IMG/VR virus record: IMGVR_UViG_3300025840_000274
Span: 1-22,651 of that record
Length of the DNA: 22,651 nt
Strand: one strand, 5' to 3'
DNA from: a virus
The notes under the pieces are model-generated. The model searched no databases and was not told the DNA's origin. It was given only the letters and a program-made list of their open reading frames with translations. Below, piece after piece: positions 1-7,889 of this stretch. Position 1 is the stretch's first letter. The number at the start of each line of letters is the position of its first letter. Made by a program: the position numbers and the translations under genes.

Positions 1-444
1 AAAATTTTTTTGTTCATAACCGTAAGGTAACTTTTTCTTAGGTTCAAAACCTAAAAACTGTAACCATTTTAAAGTTTCCCAATTACGTTCATCTACAAAA
101 TTATAAAGATATTTATAACCTTTACCCATTTCGTTAATCCAATAAGGACATTCTTTTAAGAATTGTCTTACATGGTTTCTGAGTTGGTCGCTTGATAACA
201 TCCATGCAACTCCATAACCTTCTGAAAATTTACATGGAGCAGAACCAAACATTCCAATTACTCCTTCTTCTTCAGTTCCTAAGATTGTGTAGTTTCTTGA
301 GCCTTCATAAGTGAAAGGAAGAACTAATGCTTTTAGTGGACTTAGGTTATCTGAAGCTTTTATTTCACGTCTATCTGCTAGACGCATTTTAGGTGCTAGG
401 TCTACGCAATCTTTTACAATTGCTTCCCTTACGCATTTTTCCAT
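1..444 (-). CDS. gp13-like internal virion protein (partial)
   Basis: The first 148 codons are present; the reading frame is still open at the left edge, so the C-terminus is missing. The segment running from ML-SSDQLRNH through YLYNFVDERNWETLKWLQFLGF matches the pattern of T7 gp13 (VTSDQVWRL, LWNYVWVGNTSHIRFLKTIGA), a small virion protein with a GNAT-like fold needed for assembly. The start at 444 lies one base after the stop of the gp12-like gene, and an AGAAGGA ribosome site sits in the end of that gene. Its place directly after gp12 is the T7 order. Acetyltransferase activity cannot be claimed; members of this virion family are structural as far as known. Confidence 0.75.
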   Translation of the reverse strand, partial: MEKCVREAIVKDCVDLAPKMRLADRREIKASDNLSPLKALVLPFTYEGSRNYTILGTEEEGVIGMFGSAPCKFSEGYGVAWMLSSDQLRNHVRQFLKECPYWINEMGKGYKYLYNFVDERNWETLKWLQFLGFEPKKKLPYGYEQKNF

Positions 445-445
445 A

Positions 446-2938
446 TTACATCCTTCTATTTCTTCTATGATAAAATCCTTCTATTTCTGCTGATATAAAG
501 TGACATGGTAAATGTGAATTTGAAATTAACTTACATACAAACTCAGTGTTTCTACATTGAATAGGAACATTAAAAGTTCCACTAGCAATATTGGGTTGTC
601 CAATTATTGAAGATGCTGAATTAATTACATTTCCAGACATTTCATATGTCGATAAACTTCTACCATTTGGTAAAACTGTAGCTGTAAAGAAACCACTATT
701 TTGGTAGTCAATACTCATAGTTCTTACTTGGAAACGTCCAGAAGTAATAGCTACTTGTCCAGTTGCACCAGATTCTCTTACATATGGTTTTGAAAATTCA
801 TATAAAGATTCAAACGCAGTTCCAAAAATACAAGATGTGTGATTACCTTGTACTACAATTGTTGTACCAGTTTGACTATCAATAGTTAAATCTGCACCAT
901 TAGTTGCGTCAATAGCTATCAATGTTTGATTGTGTTCATACGGTAAAGTAAAAGTAGTTTTGTCTGTATTACTATCGTATGTCCCACTTAATATATCTGT
1001 TTGTAAATCAATACTTATTGGAAAATTTAAATTGTTAAAATTTGGATTTCTTAAATCTATTCTTAATAATTTTAAATTAGTTTTTTCATTTGCTAAAATA
1101 TAAATGTAACTGTCATATGCTTCAGCAGAAACTACTTCCATATTATTTAATGTAAATGTAGACCAAGAAGATTGTACTTTTTTATCTGCATCCCAAAAAT
1201 ATTTATATACAAACATTTTGCTTGAATTAGTTCCAACAACATTTGAACTAGGGGTATAAGGCGCTGTGTTAGTAGTATCTAAAGTATCATGACATAAAAC
1301 AATCATGGTATCTTCAATATTATTTGAAACAATTTTATAAGCGTTGTTAGGTATTAATGTATTAACACCAATAGTAATATCTAAACCATCATTAGTTAAT
1401 GTATCGTCATCAGCAAAATATTCTGTTATAGCAGTTTTATCATTTCTCTTTTGTGCAAAATAAACAAATTTACCTGCCGCTTTAGGTTCAACTTTAATGT
1501 CATGTGAAAACGTACTTGTTTTAGATAACACTGCTGTTGTTGGTGTGATACTATCACCAGAAGATTCTAATATGTATTGAGACTCAGCAGAAAACAATAA
1601 CAACTGTTCGTTAAAATCTATAGAGTTGTAAAGTTTGTTTACAGTTGTACCACTTGCTGCAACATCAATAGGGTCAGTATCTAAAACATCTGTACCAGTT
1701 GTAGCATAGAAATTATAATACTCACCGTTTTCTGACATAATCAAATTTTGTCCAGAAATAATTCCAAATCTATTTTGAAAGAAAGTTAAGTTAGTAATTG
1801 TTTGTCCAACAAAACTTGGTGCAGGGTTTGTAGTTTCATCACCTGCAACTCTGTCAGTATAAGTTTGTTGTGCAAAAGTAAATGTACCATTGTTATTATT
1901 AATTAACGCATGGGGCATTGTGCTATTGTCTAAACCAATTTTTACTCCTGGTCCTACAGTTTCTCGCCAAACACCGTTAGCTACAAATTTTACATAATAG
2001 TCTGAAAGAGTATCACCTTCTTCACCAGTTACTTTAATAATCATATCTGGTTTTGCGTAGTAAGGTAAATCTGTAAAATCAGCTATTTCATCTTTAACAG
2101 CATACATAGCTTCGTTACCAAAACCGTCTGTTGTTTCGACTGTAAAAGTACCACTAGAACAAGTTAGATAAATTGTGTTACCATATTGTGTGTTTGAAAA
2201 TGTTCCAGTAATTCCAGAATAATTAGCTAAACCTTGAGACGTACTTAAAGTTGCGCCTGTGTCTGCTCTTATAGTTTTAAAACCAATTCCATCTGCCGTA
2301 CTTGACCAGTGTGAAGACGCTGTTCCATATAATAATATATGAGCAATCTTTTCTGTATCTCTAAATTTACCATCTGTTGATGCGTCATTACCAGTAGGCA
2401 TTTGAAACAATACTTCTATTGGATATGACCATGTAGAATGATTTAATTTAACACTGTATTGTCTACCGTATTGTGAACTTTTAACATAAACAATTGTTTC
2501 TTGTACCTTGGCTGCTGTAGTAGTTGAGTTTTCTGCTACAGTAGTTTGTCCATTAGATAAAAAAGTATAGTCAGCAATGTTTGTAAATTTAAAATCTTCT
2601 AAAGGGTTTGTAGATGTTAAGTAAGAAGTTCCATCTGGAAAACTAACTGTTTTTTCTACACCATTTAAATCAAAAACTTTAACACCTTGATTATAAAACA
2701 CAGCAACATACTGATTGTTAGCATCTCTATTAATCCATTGTACTGCACAATTATTTGGTATTGCTTGATTAGATAATAAGTTTGCTACAAAATGTGTTCC
2801 TGCTCTTTTAGATAAACCATCAATAATATTTGATTGAAAATTAATTTGATTTTCTGATTGTGATACATTTCGTTGTACCGAGTTTTGTTGGCTTACTCCG
2901 TTAATTAAGTTAGGAATTGACTGAGATATTAATGCCAT
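446..2938 (-). CDS. Tail tubular protein B (T7 gp12-like)
   Basis: An 830-aa protein, close to T7 gp12 (about 794 aa), which forms the nozzle of the short tail. The N-terminus has the typical arrangement of this family: SQSIPNLINGVSQQ, then QSENQINFQSNIIDGLSKRAGTHFV, describing a gene-12 protein that begins by listing out the virion-nozzle strand. Much of the remainder is Thr/Ser/Asn-rich beta-type sequence with no membrane segment. The motif LTFFQNRFGIISGQNLIMSENGEYYNFY in the middle is characteristic of phage nozzle proteins. It follows gp11 by three bases, as expected for two tail proteins that assemble together. Start chosen from the AGGAATTAATCT ribosome site upstream of ATG. Identification rests on motif recognition plus gene order. 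Confidence 0.9.
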   Translation of the reverse strand: MALISQSIPNLINGVSQQNSVQRNVSQSENQINFQSNIIDGLSKRAGTHFVANLLSNQAIPNNCAVQWINRDANNQYVAVFYNQGVKVFDLNGVEKTVSFPDGTSYLTSTNPLEDFKFTNIADYTFLSNGQTTVAENSTTTAAKVQETIVYVKSSQYGRQYSVKLNHSTWSYPIEVLFQMPTGNDASTDGKFRDTEKIAHILLYGTASSHWSSTADGIGFKTIRADTGATLSTSQGLANYSGITGTFSNTQYGNTIYLTCSSGTFTVETTDGFGNEAMYAVKDEIADFTDLPYYAKPDMIIKVTGEEGDTLSDYYVKFVANGVWRETVGPGVKIGLDNSTMPHALINNNNGTFTFAQQTYTDRVAGDETTNPAPSFVGQTITNLTFFQNRFGIISGQNLIMSENGEYYNFYATTGTDVLDTDPIDVAASGTTVNKLYNSIDFNEQLLLFSAESQYILESSGDSITPTTAVLSKTSTFSHDIKVEPKAAGKFVYFAQKRNDKTAITEYFADDDTLTNDGLDITIGVNTLIPNNAYKIVSNNIEDTMIVLCHDTLDTTNTAPYTPSSNVVGTNSSKMFVYKYFWDADKKVQSSWSTFTLNNMEVVSAEAYDSYIYILANEKTNLKLLRIDLRNPNFNNLNFPISIDLQTDILSGTYDSNTDKTTFTLPYEHNQTLIAIDATNGADLTIDSQTGTTIVVQGNHTSCIFGTAFESLYEFSKPYVRESGATGQVAITSGRFQVRTMSIDYQNSGFFTATVLPNGRSLSTYEMSGNVINSASSIIGQPNIASGTFNVPIQCRNTEFVCKLISNSHLPCHFISAEIEGFYHRRNRRM

Positions 2939-2941
2939 AGA

Positions 2942-3553
2942 TTAATTCCTTGATGAACGTTTATTGCCACGATTAGTAATGTAGTTCATGTTGTATTCAT
3001 CTTTTAAGATGTTTGCGTCCATTGCTCTTGAGTCTGCTTGTTCAAAAGCTACATGAGCTTCATTCTCATCTAAGCCTGCTAATTTAACTAATTCATTTGC
3101 ACCAATGTAACGAGCTGCAAATCTTCTAGAAGCTTTAACTACAATGTATCGTCTTGCGTATTCTGGAAGATGTTCAAATTGTTGTACTAAAACTTTGTCT
3201 ATTTGTGGATTGTATGTAAATACATCTGTATGATTTTTTAAGTCATATAAAAATCCATTACGAATTGTGTATTGATAAACGTATTGATACGGTGATGATG
3301 CTTCAGCTTGAACACAGTTTGCGTCTAGAGGTACTTTATTATTTGAGTCTCTATTCTGTGTTACTTCAAATTCTCTATTAAAAAACCATCCTTGTGATTG
3401 GACACTCATAGACGTTTCATCTAAAATATTTTTAGCTACAGCAACGTCAGTACCAATGTTACCTGTAATGGCTGACACTGGTGCTTCACCGATAAAACTT
3501 AACATAGTGTTTATCGCTTGTAATTCTGTTGTTGGTGTAATTTGAGTTGTCAT
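2942..3553 (-). CDS. Tail tubular protein A (T7 gp11-like)
   Basis: A 203-aa protein, close to T7 gp11 (196 aa), the adaptor ring between portal and nozzle. The N-terminus TTELQAINTMLSFIGEAPV is the family signature, followed by a central QSQGWFFNREFEV and the motif YARRYIVVKASRRFAARYIG. The start has a good AAAGGATAATC ribosome site. It sits between capsid and gp12, as in T7. It is separated from the capsid gene by a strong hairpin (3575-3606), so its transcription probably depends on partial read-through or on a separate promoter. Confidence 0.9.
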   Translation of the reverse strand: MTTQITPTTELQAINTMLSFIGEAPVSAITGNIGTDVAVAKNILDETSMSVQSQGWFFNREFEVTQNRDSNNKVPLDANCVQAEASSPYQYVYQYTIRNGFLYDLKNHTDVFTYNPQIDKVLVQQFEHLPEYARRYIVVKASRRFAARYIGANELVKLAGLDENEAHVAFEQADSRAMDANILKDEYNMNYITNRGNKRSSRN

Positions 3554-3574
3554 GATTATCCTTTGTATAATTAA

Positions 3575-3606
3575 AGTGGGGGATTAAGTCTCCCTCTTCC
3601 CCCACT
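3575..3606 (-). terminator. Terminator-like hairpin after capsid gene (T7 Tphi position)
   Basis: A perfect 9-bp inverted repeat, AGTGGGGGA and TCCCCCACT, encloses a 14-nt loop. On the minus strand it is followed by TTTAATTAT, a short and interrupted U-rich tail. It lies 28 nt after the capsid stop codon and before gp11. T7 has its only strong phage-polymerase terminator, Tphi, at exactly this point, where it sets the capsid-to-tail ratio. The weak U tract suggests partial termination. Confidence 0.75.
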
Positions 3607-3633
3607 CCTTATAAGTATAAAGATACTTAAAAA

Positions 3634-4614
3634 TTAAGCGTCTTTAATTCCTACTGCTGCTTCCGGTCTTAATACACCATGTCCCATAGCGTATTTAGCA
3701 ACCATTAGCGTACCTTGTCTTCTGATGTCGTATTCCATCTCAGTAGCCAAGTCCATTAACTTCACAGTTCCAATTGCACTAGGGTGAGATACCAAACCTT
3801 CGTAGTTTGCTAAGTTAACAGCTTGAGGTGTTGAACCACCTTGAGTTGCTGAACCTGCATCTGCACCAGTAGTGATGTTAGAAGCAACGAAATGAGGTAC
3901 AGGGATTAATGTAATTCCTGCAATCATCGATACTTTACCTTCAGCAATTGAACCTCTACCACTAAAGTCAACATTGATTGCGTTTGTTGCGTTAGCTAAT
4001 TTGTAATACATTTCTGGTTTTAAGAAACATACTCTTCCTTCAGACGGTACATAGTTGTTGTCTAAAGTTTTAGCTGCATCAAATAATGAATCAATGAATC
4101 CATTAGCAGAAGTTGAAGCAGTTGCACTAGCAATTGCAGTGTTAGTTAACACTGTACCTGTAGGGTACGATGTGTCAGCAACGTTTGCACTTGTAGTTTG
4201 TGCTGCTTGTCCGATTGTTTGTAAGATATGTTTATCTTTTTGGAAAGCTAATGCTCTTCCAATTTCGCTTGAATACGCTGACCTTACTGACCAGTGATTC
4301 TTTGCTTCCTCAAGGTTACTTAAAAACACATGAGATATTAGTAAATCGTTAATTGTGATAACCTTTTCATTGTGGTTAACATTCAATCCAACGATTTCTG
4401 CGCCAGGTGTGTGATACTCAGCACCGACTCTTCCCATTACTGGGAAAGTTGCTGACTTACCAGAAGCGATACTTCTGACCATGTCTGCACCTTCAGTTTT
4501 TGACGCTCTTTCGAATGAAGTAAGAACTTCTCCGGAAAAAACCTTCAAAAACAAAGCATCTTCAGCACCACCAGTATTCACTCGACCTATTGCGGCTGGG
4601 TTTCCTACTGCCAT
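3634..4614 (-). CDS. Major capsid protein (T7 gp10-like)
   Basis: A 326-aa HK97-fold type capsid protein of the T7 family (T7 gp10A is 345 aa). Recognisable parts are the N-terminal ALFLKVFSGEVLTSFERAS, then SGKSATFPVMGRVGAEYHTPGAEI and LISHVFLSNLEEAKNHWSVRSAYSSEIGRALAFQKD. It ends with TVKLMDLATEMEYDIRRQGTLMVAKYAMGHGVLRPEAAV, a typical podovirus capsid C-terminus. The start has a strong AAAGGAGAAAAAT ribosome site. It follows the scaffold gene and a 48-aa basic protein, after a 138-nt leader with several hairpins and a promoter-like repeat. No slippery frameshift extension like T7 gp10B was recognised. Confidence 0.93.
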   Translation of the reverse strand: MAVGNPAAIGRVNTGGAEDALFLKVFSGEVLTSFERASKTEGADMVRSIASGKSATFPVMGRVGAEYHTPGAEIVGLNVNHNEKVITINDLLISHVFLSNLEEAKNHWSVRSAYSSEIGRALAFQKDKHILQTIGQAAQTTSANVADTSYPTGTVLTNTAIASATASTSANGFIDSLFDAAKTLDNNYVPSEGRVCFLKPEMYYKLANATNAINVDFSGRGSIAEGKVSMIAGITLIPVPHFVASNITTGADAGSATQGGSTPQAVNLANYEGLVSHPSAIGTVKLMDLATEMEYDIRRQGTLMVAKYAMGHGVLRPEAAVGIKDA

Positions 4615-4680
4615 ATTTTTCTCCTTTATAGCTTTGTTGATTTAAAAGCCTTCACTCAGTCTTATCCTTCACAAGATTGT

Positions 4681-4716
4681 CGTTCCTCGGAACGGTCAAG
4701 TTAATGTACTTAACTT
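4681..4716 (-). promoter_or_regulatory. Tandem hairpins in the capsid mRNA leader
   Basis: Two perfect inverted repeats sit side by side: AAGTTAA tgtac TTAACTT (4698-4716) and CGTTC ctcg GAACG (4681-4694). A third palindromic stretch, TAGC...GCTA, lies just upstream at about 4722-4734. Neither hairpin has a U tract, so they are more likely 5' stabilising or processing structures than terminators. The function is inferred from position only. Confidence 0.45.
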
Positions 4717-4732
4717 TGTGTTAGCAAGTTGC

Positions 4733-4746
4733 TACCTATAGAGGTA
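4733..4746 (-). promoter_or_regulatory. Promoter-like repeat upstream of capsid (element 5)
   Basis: On the minus strand this reads TTACCTCTATAGGTAGC, a short hairpin of TACCT, a 4-nt loop and AGGTA. It starts 7 nt after the stop of the small basic gene. It shares TACCTCT-TAGGTAG with a site before primase-helicase (16515-16529), and the core TACCYCT...TAG with three longer repeats at 7862, 17648 and 20174. By position it would correspond to T7 promoter phi10 before the capsid gene. Inference from repetition and placement. Confidence 0.45.
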
Positions 4747-4752
4747 ACACAA

Positions 4753-4899
4753 CTATGATTTGGCAGTCTTTGCAGCTCGTTTAAAATTTGCTGCTGTTGG
4801 TGCGCCTTTACTTCCAGGCTTTCTCATTTTTTCACCACTGCCACTTTTGATTCTTTGTCGTTTAGCATGAATGTTTGCGTATAGTCCACGTTTTGCCAT
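4753..4899 (-). CDS. Small conserved basic protein, 48 aa
   Basis: Direct translation gives a 48-aa, strongly basic protein starting MAKRGLYANIHAKRQRIK, followed by SGSGEKMRKPGSKGAPTAANF and a Lys/Ala-rich end. I recognise this as a small protein recurrent in T7-like marine phages (cyanophages and pelagiphages) next to the capsid gene; its function is unknown. Its ATG overlaps the scaffold stop codon as TAATG, which indicates translational coupling. The basic charge would suit DNA or scaffold binding in the procapsid, but that is a guess. Confidence 0.85.
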   Translation of the reverse strand: MAKRGLYANIHAKRQRIKSGSGEKMRKPGSKGAPTAANFKRAAKTAKS

Positions 4900-5639
4900 T
4901 ACAACCTACTATTCTTTATTTTAGCTTGAACATCAGCTTGATAAGCTTCGTCTTTTGCATATCTTGGGTCAGACATTGCTGCTGTTACTTCAGCCCATGA
5001 ACGATAGCCACTTGCATTACTTGTGCTTGGTCTATCACCTTTTGCTAAACTTGGTTCTACACCTTCAGCATTTTTATATTTAGCATTCAATCCTGCGATT
5101 GCTAATTTAGTTGCTTCGATGTCTTTACCGTTTACAGTTCTATTGTAAGCGCTGATTTCAGCTTCACTTAAATTTTCAGAAGCCCATGTCATCATGTTTT
5201 TATATGCTTCGTCACCACCAACTTCTTGTTTTAAAGTATTAGCAGTTTGTGTAGCTATAGCTTCTTGTCCTTTAATAAAAGCATCCACATAATCTTTAGG
5301 TATGCCTGCTTTTTCTAAAGCTTCATAAGATTTATCATTAAGTTGTCCACTCTCATTATATTCTTGTTGTAGAGTTTCCATACTTAGACCTGCATTTTCA
5401 ACTGCTTTTTCAGCTTTGTCGATTGACAAGTCATCTTCTTTTTTAGTTTCTGTTTCTTTTACTTCTTCTTGTTTAGGCTCTGATTGTCCTAATTTAGTTT
5501 CTAATTCACCGTAAGCTTTAGCCATATCTTCTGGTGATTTAAATTTTTCAGGTAACCATTCTGGTCTATTTACTTTAGACTCTTCTATTGGTTTATCTGC
5601 TGTTTCTTCTGTAGGTTTTATTTCTACTTGTTCTACCAT
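4899..5639 (-). CDS. Capsid assembly scaffolding protein (T7 gp9-like)
   Basis: A 246-aa protein, acidic in its N-terminal half (many Glu, Asp and Lys) and probably mostly helical. The motif NRPEWLPEKFKSPEDMAKAYGELETKLG is the hallmark of podovirus scaffolding proteins. The C-terminal part, YRSWAEVTAAMSDPRYAKDEAYQADVQAKI, is also typical and contains the capsid-interacting helix in this family. It lies between portal and capsid, as in T7. A clear AGAGGATAATTAA ribosome site precedes the ATG. Scaffold directs assembly of the procapsid shell and then leaves. Confidence 0.9.
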   Translation of the reverse strand: MVEQVEIKPTEETADKPIEESKVNRPEWLPEKFKSPEDMAKAYGELETKLGQSEPKQEEVKETETKKEDDLSIDKAEKAVENAGLSMETLQQEYNESGQLNDKSYEALEKAGIPKDYVDAFIKGQEAIATQTANTLKQEVGGDEAYKNMMTWASENLSEAEISAYNRTVNGKDIEATKLAIAGLNAKYKNAEGVEPSLAKGDRPSTSNASGYRSWAEVTAAMSDPRYAKDEAYQADVQAKIKNSRL

Positions 5640-5643
5640 TTAA

Positions 5644-7203
5644 TTATCCTCTTGGTTTTGTAACATTGTCTGCAACTTTAGGAGCAACATTTTGTGCTGT
5701 CTCCATCATCATTTGTTGTTGTTGCATTTGCATTTGTTGTTCTTGTTCTGCTTGTAACTGTTCTGGGGACTTGATTAGATTTTCTGTTTCTATTCCATGA
5801 CCTGTAGCAAGTCTTTCAATTAAATCACCGATGTTTAACATCTGTACTGCTTGTGGGTTCATTTGTGCTAACTGTCCTATTTCAGATACAAACTCTCTTA
5901 GTTTCTGTAAGTCATTACCTCTACCTAGTGCTTCAACACCAGTAATAATAGTTGGTCTTACAGAACCTTTTGGAAGTTTTGGTATTTCATTTTTACTTCC
6001 CATTCTTGTCATTAACAAAGAGACTAAAGGCAATTGTAATTCTTGTGATAATAAAGAATAAATTCCACCCATAGCTGTTTCAAGTTCATTAGCCATGTAT
6101 CTAATTTCTTGAGCAGTAACTCTTTCTGCTTGACGTTGAATTGCTGTATTAAGTAAGAATGCATATGCTAGTCTTTCTTCAAGTCTACCAATTGCTTTTT
6201 CTACTGTTTGTAAATCATAAAATTTCTGTGCTTGTAACACGCTAACATCATCTTGATTTCCAGATATAATGTCACCGTTACGTGCTACTGCTAAATCTCT
6301 TTTCTTTGTTGTTGAATTTGGTTTGACCATAAATACCATTTTAGAAGAAGCCGCAGCACTTTCGACAAGTGATTGTGATAATCCTTCAAGGCTCTTCAAG
6401 TCACCAATAAATTCCTCTACGTAACTTCTTCCATAGTCCTCAGAATCTACACGTACCATTCTTAAACAAATCCATGGTAATTGGTCTTCAGCATATTCAC
6501 CAATTGATGTAGGAATTTTAATTCCTTTTACTTCTTGGCAAACATAAAACTTTTTATTATCTAGTTTGTAAATGTGTGTATACAAATCGCATGAAGTTTC
6601 AGACTTAGCGTCTTCTTTACTCATTTGTTGTAACACTATTTCTCTAACTTCTGGTTCTAAACTTAGAACCGATACATTTTCTTTTACAACTATTTCTAAT
6701 AAATTTCCGTCACCATCCCTTTTACATACATATTGATTTAATGGAAAAACTCTCATTGAACCTTTTTTCGGCAAATGACAAAGTACATTGCCACCAACAA
6801 TTAAATGTTTTATAGCTTCAAAGATTGGAACTCTAATTGCAAGAGACTCTATTTTACCCATAACTTCTCTTTCAATTTTTGCTAAAGATTTTTCAATCGC
6901 AGTTTTAAGTTGTGGTTGTTCTTCAACTTGTTCTTTAGCTTTACCTTGAATAGCTAATCTAAAAAATGGTTGGTTAGGGGGAAGTAATAATAGTAAGAGT
7001 TTACTAGCTAAGTTATTAACACCTCTGCTTCCAACTGATTGGAAGGGGCTATAGAAATCTTGTGTAGGTGTAAATGAATTTTCTGGAATTAAAGTTGGTA
7101 TCGTCAATTCACTACACTCACGTCCACGTTCTAAAAAGTGTTCTCGTTTTTCTGACAGAGCATTATATCGACTTTCTGCCGAGTTAATTAAATTTTCTGC
7201 CAT
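5644..7203 (-). CDS. Portal / head-tail connector (T7 gp8-like)
   Basis: A 519-aa protein; T7 gp8 is 536 aa. It forms the dodecameric ring through which DNA enters and leaves the head. Typical motifs are RYNALSEKREHFLERGRECSELTIPTLIP near the N-terminus, FQSVGSRGVNNLASKLLLLLLPPNQPFFRL, then the middle DQLPWICLRMVRVDSEDYGRSYVEEFIGDLKSLEGLSQS and VTAQEIRYMANELETAMGGIYSLLSQELQLPL. The last 40 residues are low-complexity Gln/Met-rich. It is followed by scaffold after four bases. It starts the core head genes after three small proteins. Confidence 0.93.
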   Translation of the reverse strand: MAENLINSAESRYNALSEKREHFLERGRECSELTIPTLIPENSFTPTQDFYSPFQSVGSRGVNNLASKLLLLLLPPNQPFFRLAIQGKAKEQVEEQPQLKTAIEKSLAKIEREVMGKIESLAIRVPIFEAIKHLIVGGNVLCHLPKKGSMRVFPLNQYVCKRDGDGNLLEIVVKENVSVLSLEPEVREIVLQQMSKEDAKSETSCDLYTHIYKLDNKKFYVCQEVKGIKIPTSIGEYAEDQLPWICLRMVRVDSEDYGRSYVEEFIGDLKSLEGLSQSLVESAAASSKMVFMVKPNSTTKKRDLAVARNGDIISGNQDDVSVLQAQKFYDLQTVEKAIGRLEERLAYAFLLNTAIQRQAERVTAQEIRYMANELETAMGGIYSLLSQELQLPLVSLLMTRMGSKNEIPKLPKGSVRPTIITGVEALGRGNDLQKLREFVSEIGQLAQMNPQAVQMLNIGDLIERLATGHGIETENLIKSPEQLQAEQEQQMQMQQQQMMMETAQNVAPKVADNVTKPRG

Positions 7204-7213
7204 TTGGAATTCC

Positions 7214-7423
7214 TTATATTATTGTTCCACTAGAACCTGGAATATTTAAGTCAGTTTGCATAGCTACTGTACCTTTTTTTGATTTCTTCTTTTTTGCTAT
7301 TTCCATAGAATCTTCAGAAGCTAATTCAATAGAAGGTGCTAATTCATCACCTGATTGTACAGCCTGTCTTACTGGCGTAACTGTTTCTTGTACAGGTGGT
7401 TGCGATGGACTACTCATACACAT
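7214..7423 (-). CDS. Small virion-type protein, T7 gp7.3-like position (69 aa)
   Basis: A 69-aa protein starting MCMSSPSQPP and ending in a Lys-rich run followed by TDLNIPGSSGTII. The basic segment with a Gly/Ser/Ile C-terminus resembles the end of T7 gp7.3 (KKSLSVARSSGGGINI), a tail assembly and host-range protein encoded just before portal. It shares the N-terminal MC-SS and a C-terminal DL-IP with the next gene upstream (7439-7651), so the two look paralogous. A good AAGGAGAAATAACT ribosome site precedes the ATG. The gp7.3 link rests on tail motif and position, so it is tentative. Confidence 0.6.
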   Translation of the reverse strand: MCMSSPSQPPVQETVTPVRQAVQSGDELAPSIELASEDSMEIAKKKKSKKGTVAMQTDLNIPGSSGTII

Positions 7424-7438
7424 AGTTATTTCTCCTTG

Positions 7439-7651
7439 TTAATATGAAGGTATCGTTAAATCAGATGATTGACTTGTCGTTATGTCTGAACTTTGCGATA
7501 CACTGCTTTTCTTTGTTGTTTCTTTCTTCACTGGTGTTTTATCTATTTCTGGTGAAGAATCTTTAGGGTCAAATACATTCCCATCGACATATTTTATATT
7601 TGGGTCTGGTCTAGTTATAACTGGCGCAGACTTTGTCGATGATATACACAT
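7439..7651 (-). CDS. Small protein, paralogue of the 69-aa neighbour (70 aa)
   Basis: A 70-aa protein beginning MCISSTKSAPVITRPDPN. It has a Lys/Ser/Thr-rich second half with two near-identical repeats, SQSSDITT and SQSSDLTI, and ends in IPSY. No enzyme motif, signal peptide or membrane segment is visible. The MCISS start and the DLTIP end parallel the MCMSS start and DLNIP end of the next gene, so a duplication is plausible. The ribosome site is AGGGAGTAAATAAT. It lies in the T7 gp6.7-7.3 position, where small virion proteins are encoded; its role is otherwise unknown. Confidence 0.6.
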   Translation of the reverse strand: MCISSTKSAPVITRPDPNIKYVDGNVFDPKDSSPEIDKTPVKKETTKKSSVSQSSDITTSQSSDLTIPSY

Positions 7652-7652
7652 A

Positions 7653-7853
7653 TTATTTACTCCCTAATAAATTATTTTCATTTCTTTTTTTCAATTCAAT
7701 TAACCAATTGACTACACTTCGTTGTCCTGCTTTGTGCCAGACAGTTTTTTCATTGTCTTTTAAATCAGGCGCTTTTTCTGGAAAAACTTTATCTAAAAGA
7801 TTAATTAATTCGTCTACTGTGTAGGGTAATTGAATGTCATCTAAATGGTTCAT
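7653..7853 (-). CDS. Conserved hypothetical protein (66 aa)
   Basis: A 66-aa soluble protein. It has the pattern YTVDELINLLDKVFPEKAPDL, an invariant-looking WHKAGQRSVVNWLIELKKR, and a short tail. I recognise this arrangement from small uncharacterised proteins of T7-like marine phages but know of no function. It is the first gene after the promoter-like repeat at 7862-7889 and so would be the leader gene of the structural transcript. Its stop falls two bases before the next start. The ribosome site is AGAAGGAAAAAGGT. Probably an all-helical, nucleic-acid- or protein-binding module, but nothing in the sequence proves it. Confidence 0.7.
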   Translation of the reverse strand: MNHLDDIQLPYTVDELINLLDKVFPEKAPDLKDNEKTVWHKAGQRSVVNWLIELKKRNENNLLGSK

Positions 7854-7861
7854 ACCTTTTT

Positions 7862-7889
7862 CCTTCTAATATGGGTACTATTAACCCCA
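7862..7889 (-). promoter_or_regulatory. Promoter-like hairpin repeat at nrdB/structural boundary (element 1)
   Basis: The minus strand reads GGGGTTAATAGTACCCATA then TTAGAAGGA. It shares GGTTAATAGTACCC-TATTAGAA with copies on each side of the RNA polymerase gene. Here the stem is TATGGG/CCCATA, where the other copy has AGGGGT/ACCCCT; the paired change suggests a conserved hairpin. The nrdB stop codon TAA lies inside it. It would mark the start of late (class III) transcription. Confidence 0.55.

Noticed and set aside
1250-3333. TACCYCT hits at 1250-1256 and 3327-3333 as further promoters
   Set aside because: They lie within gp12 and gp11 coding sequence and lack the flanking TAG and hairpin of the intergenic sites.
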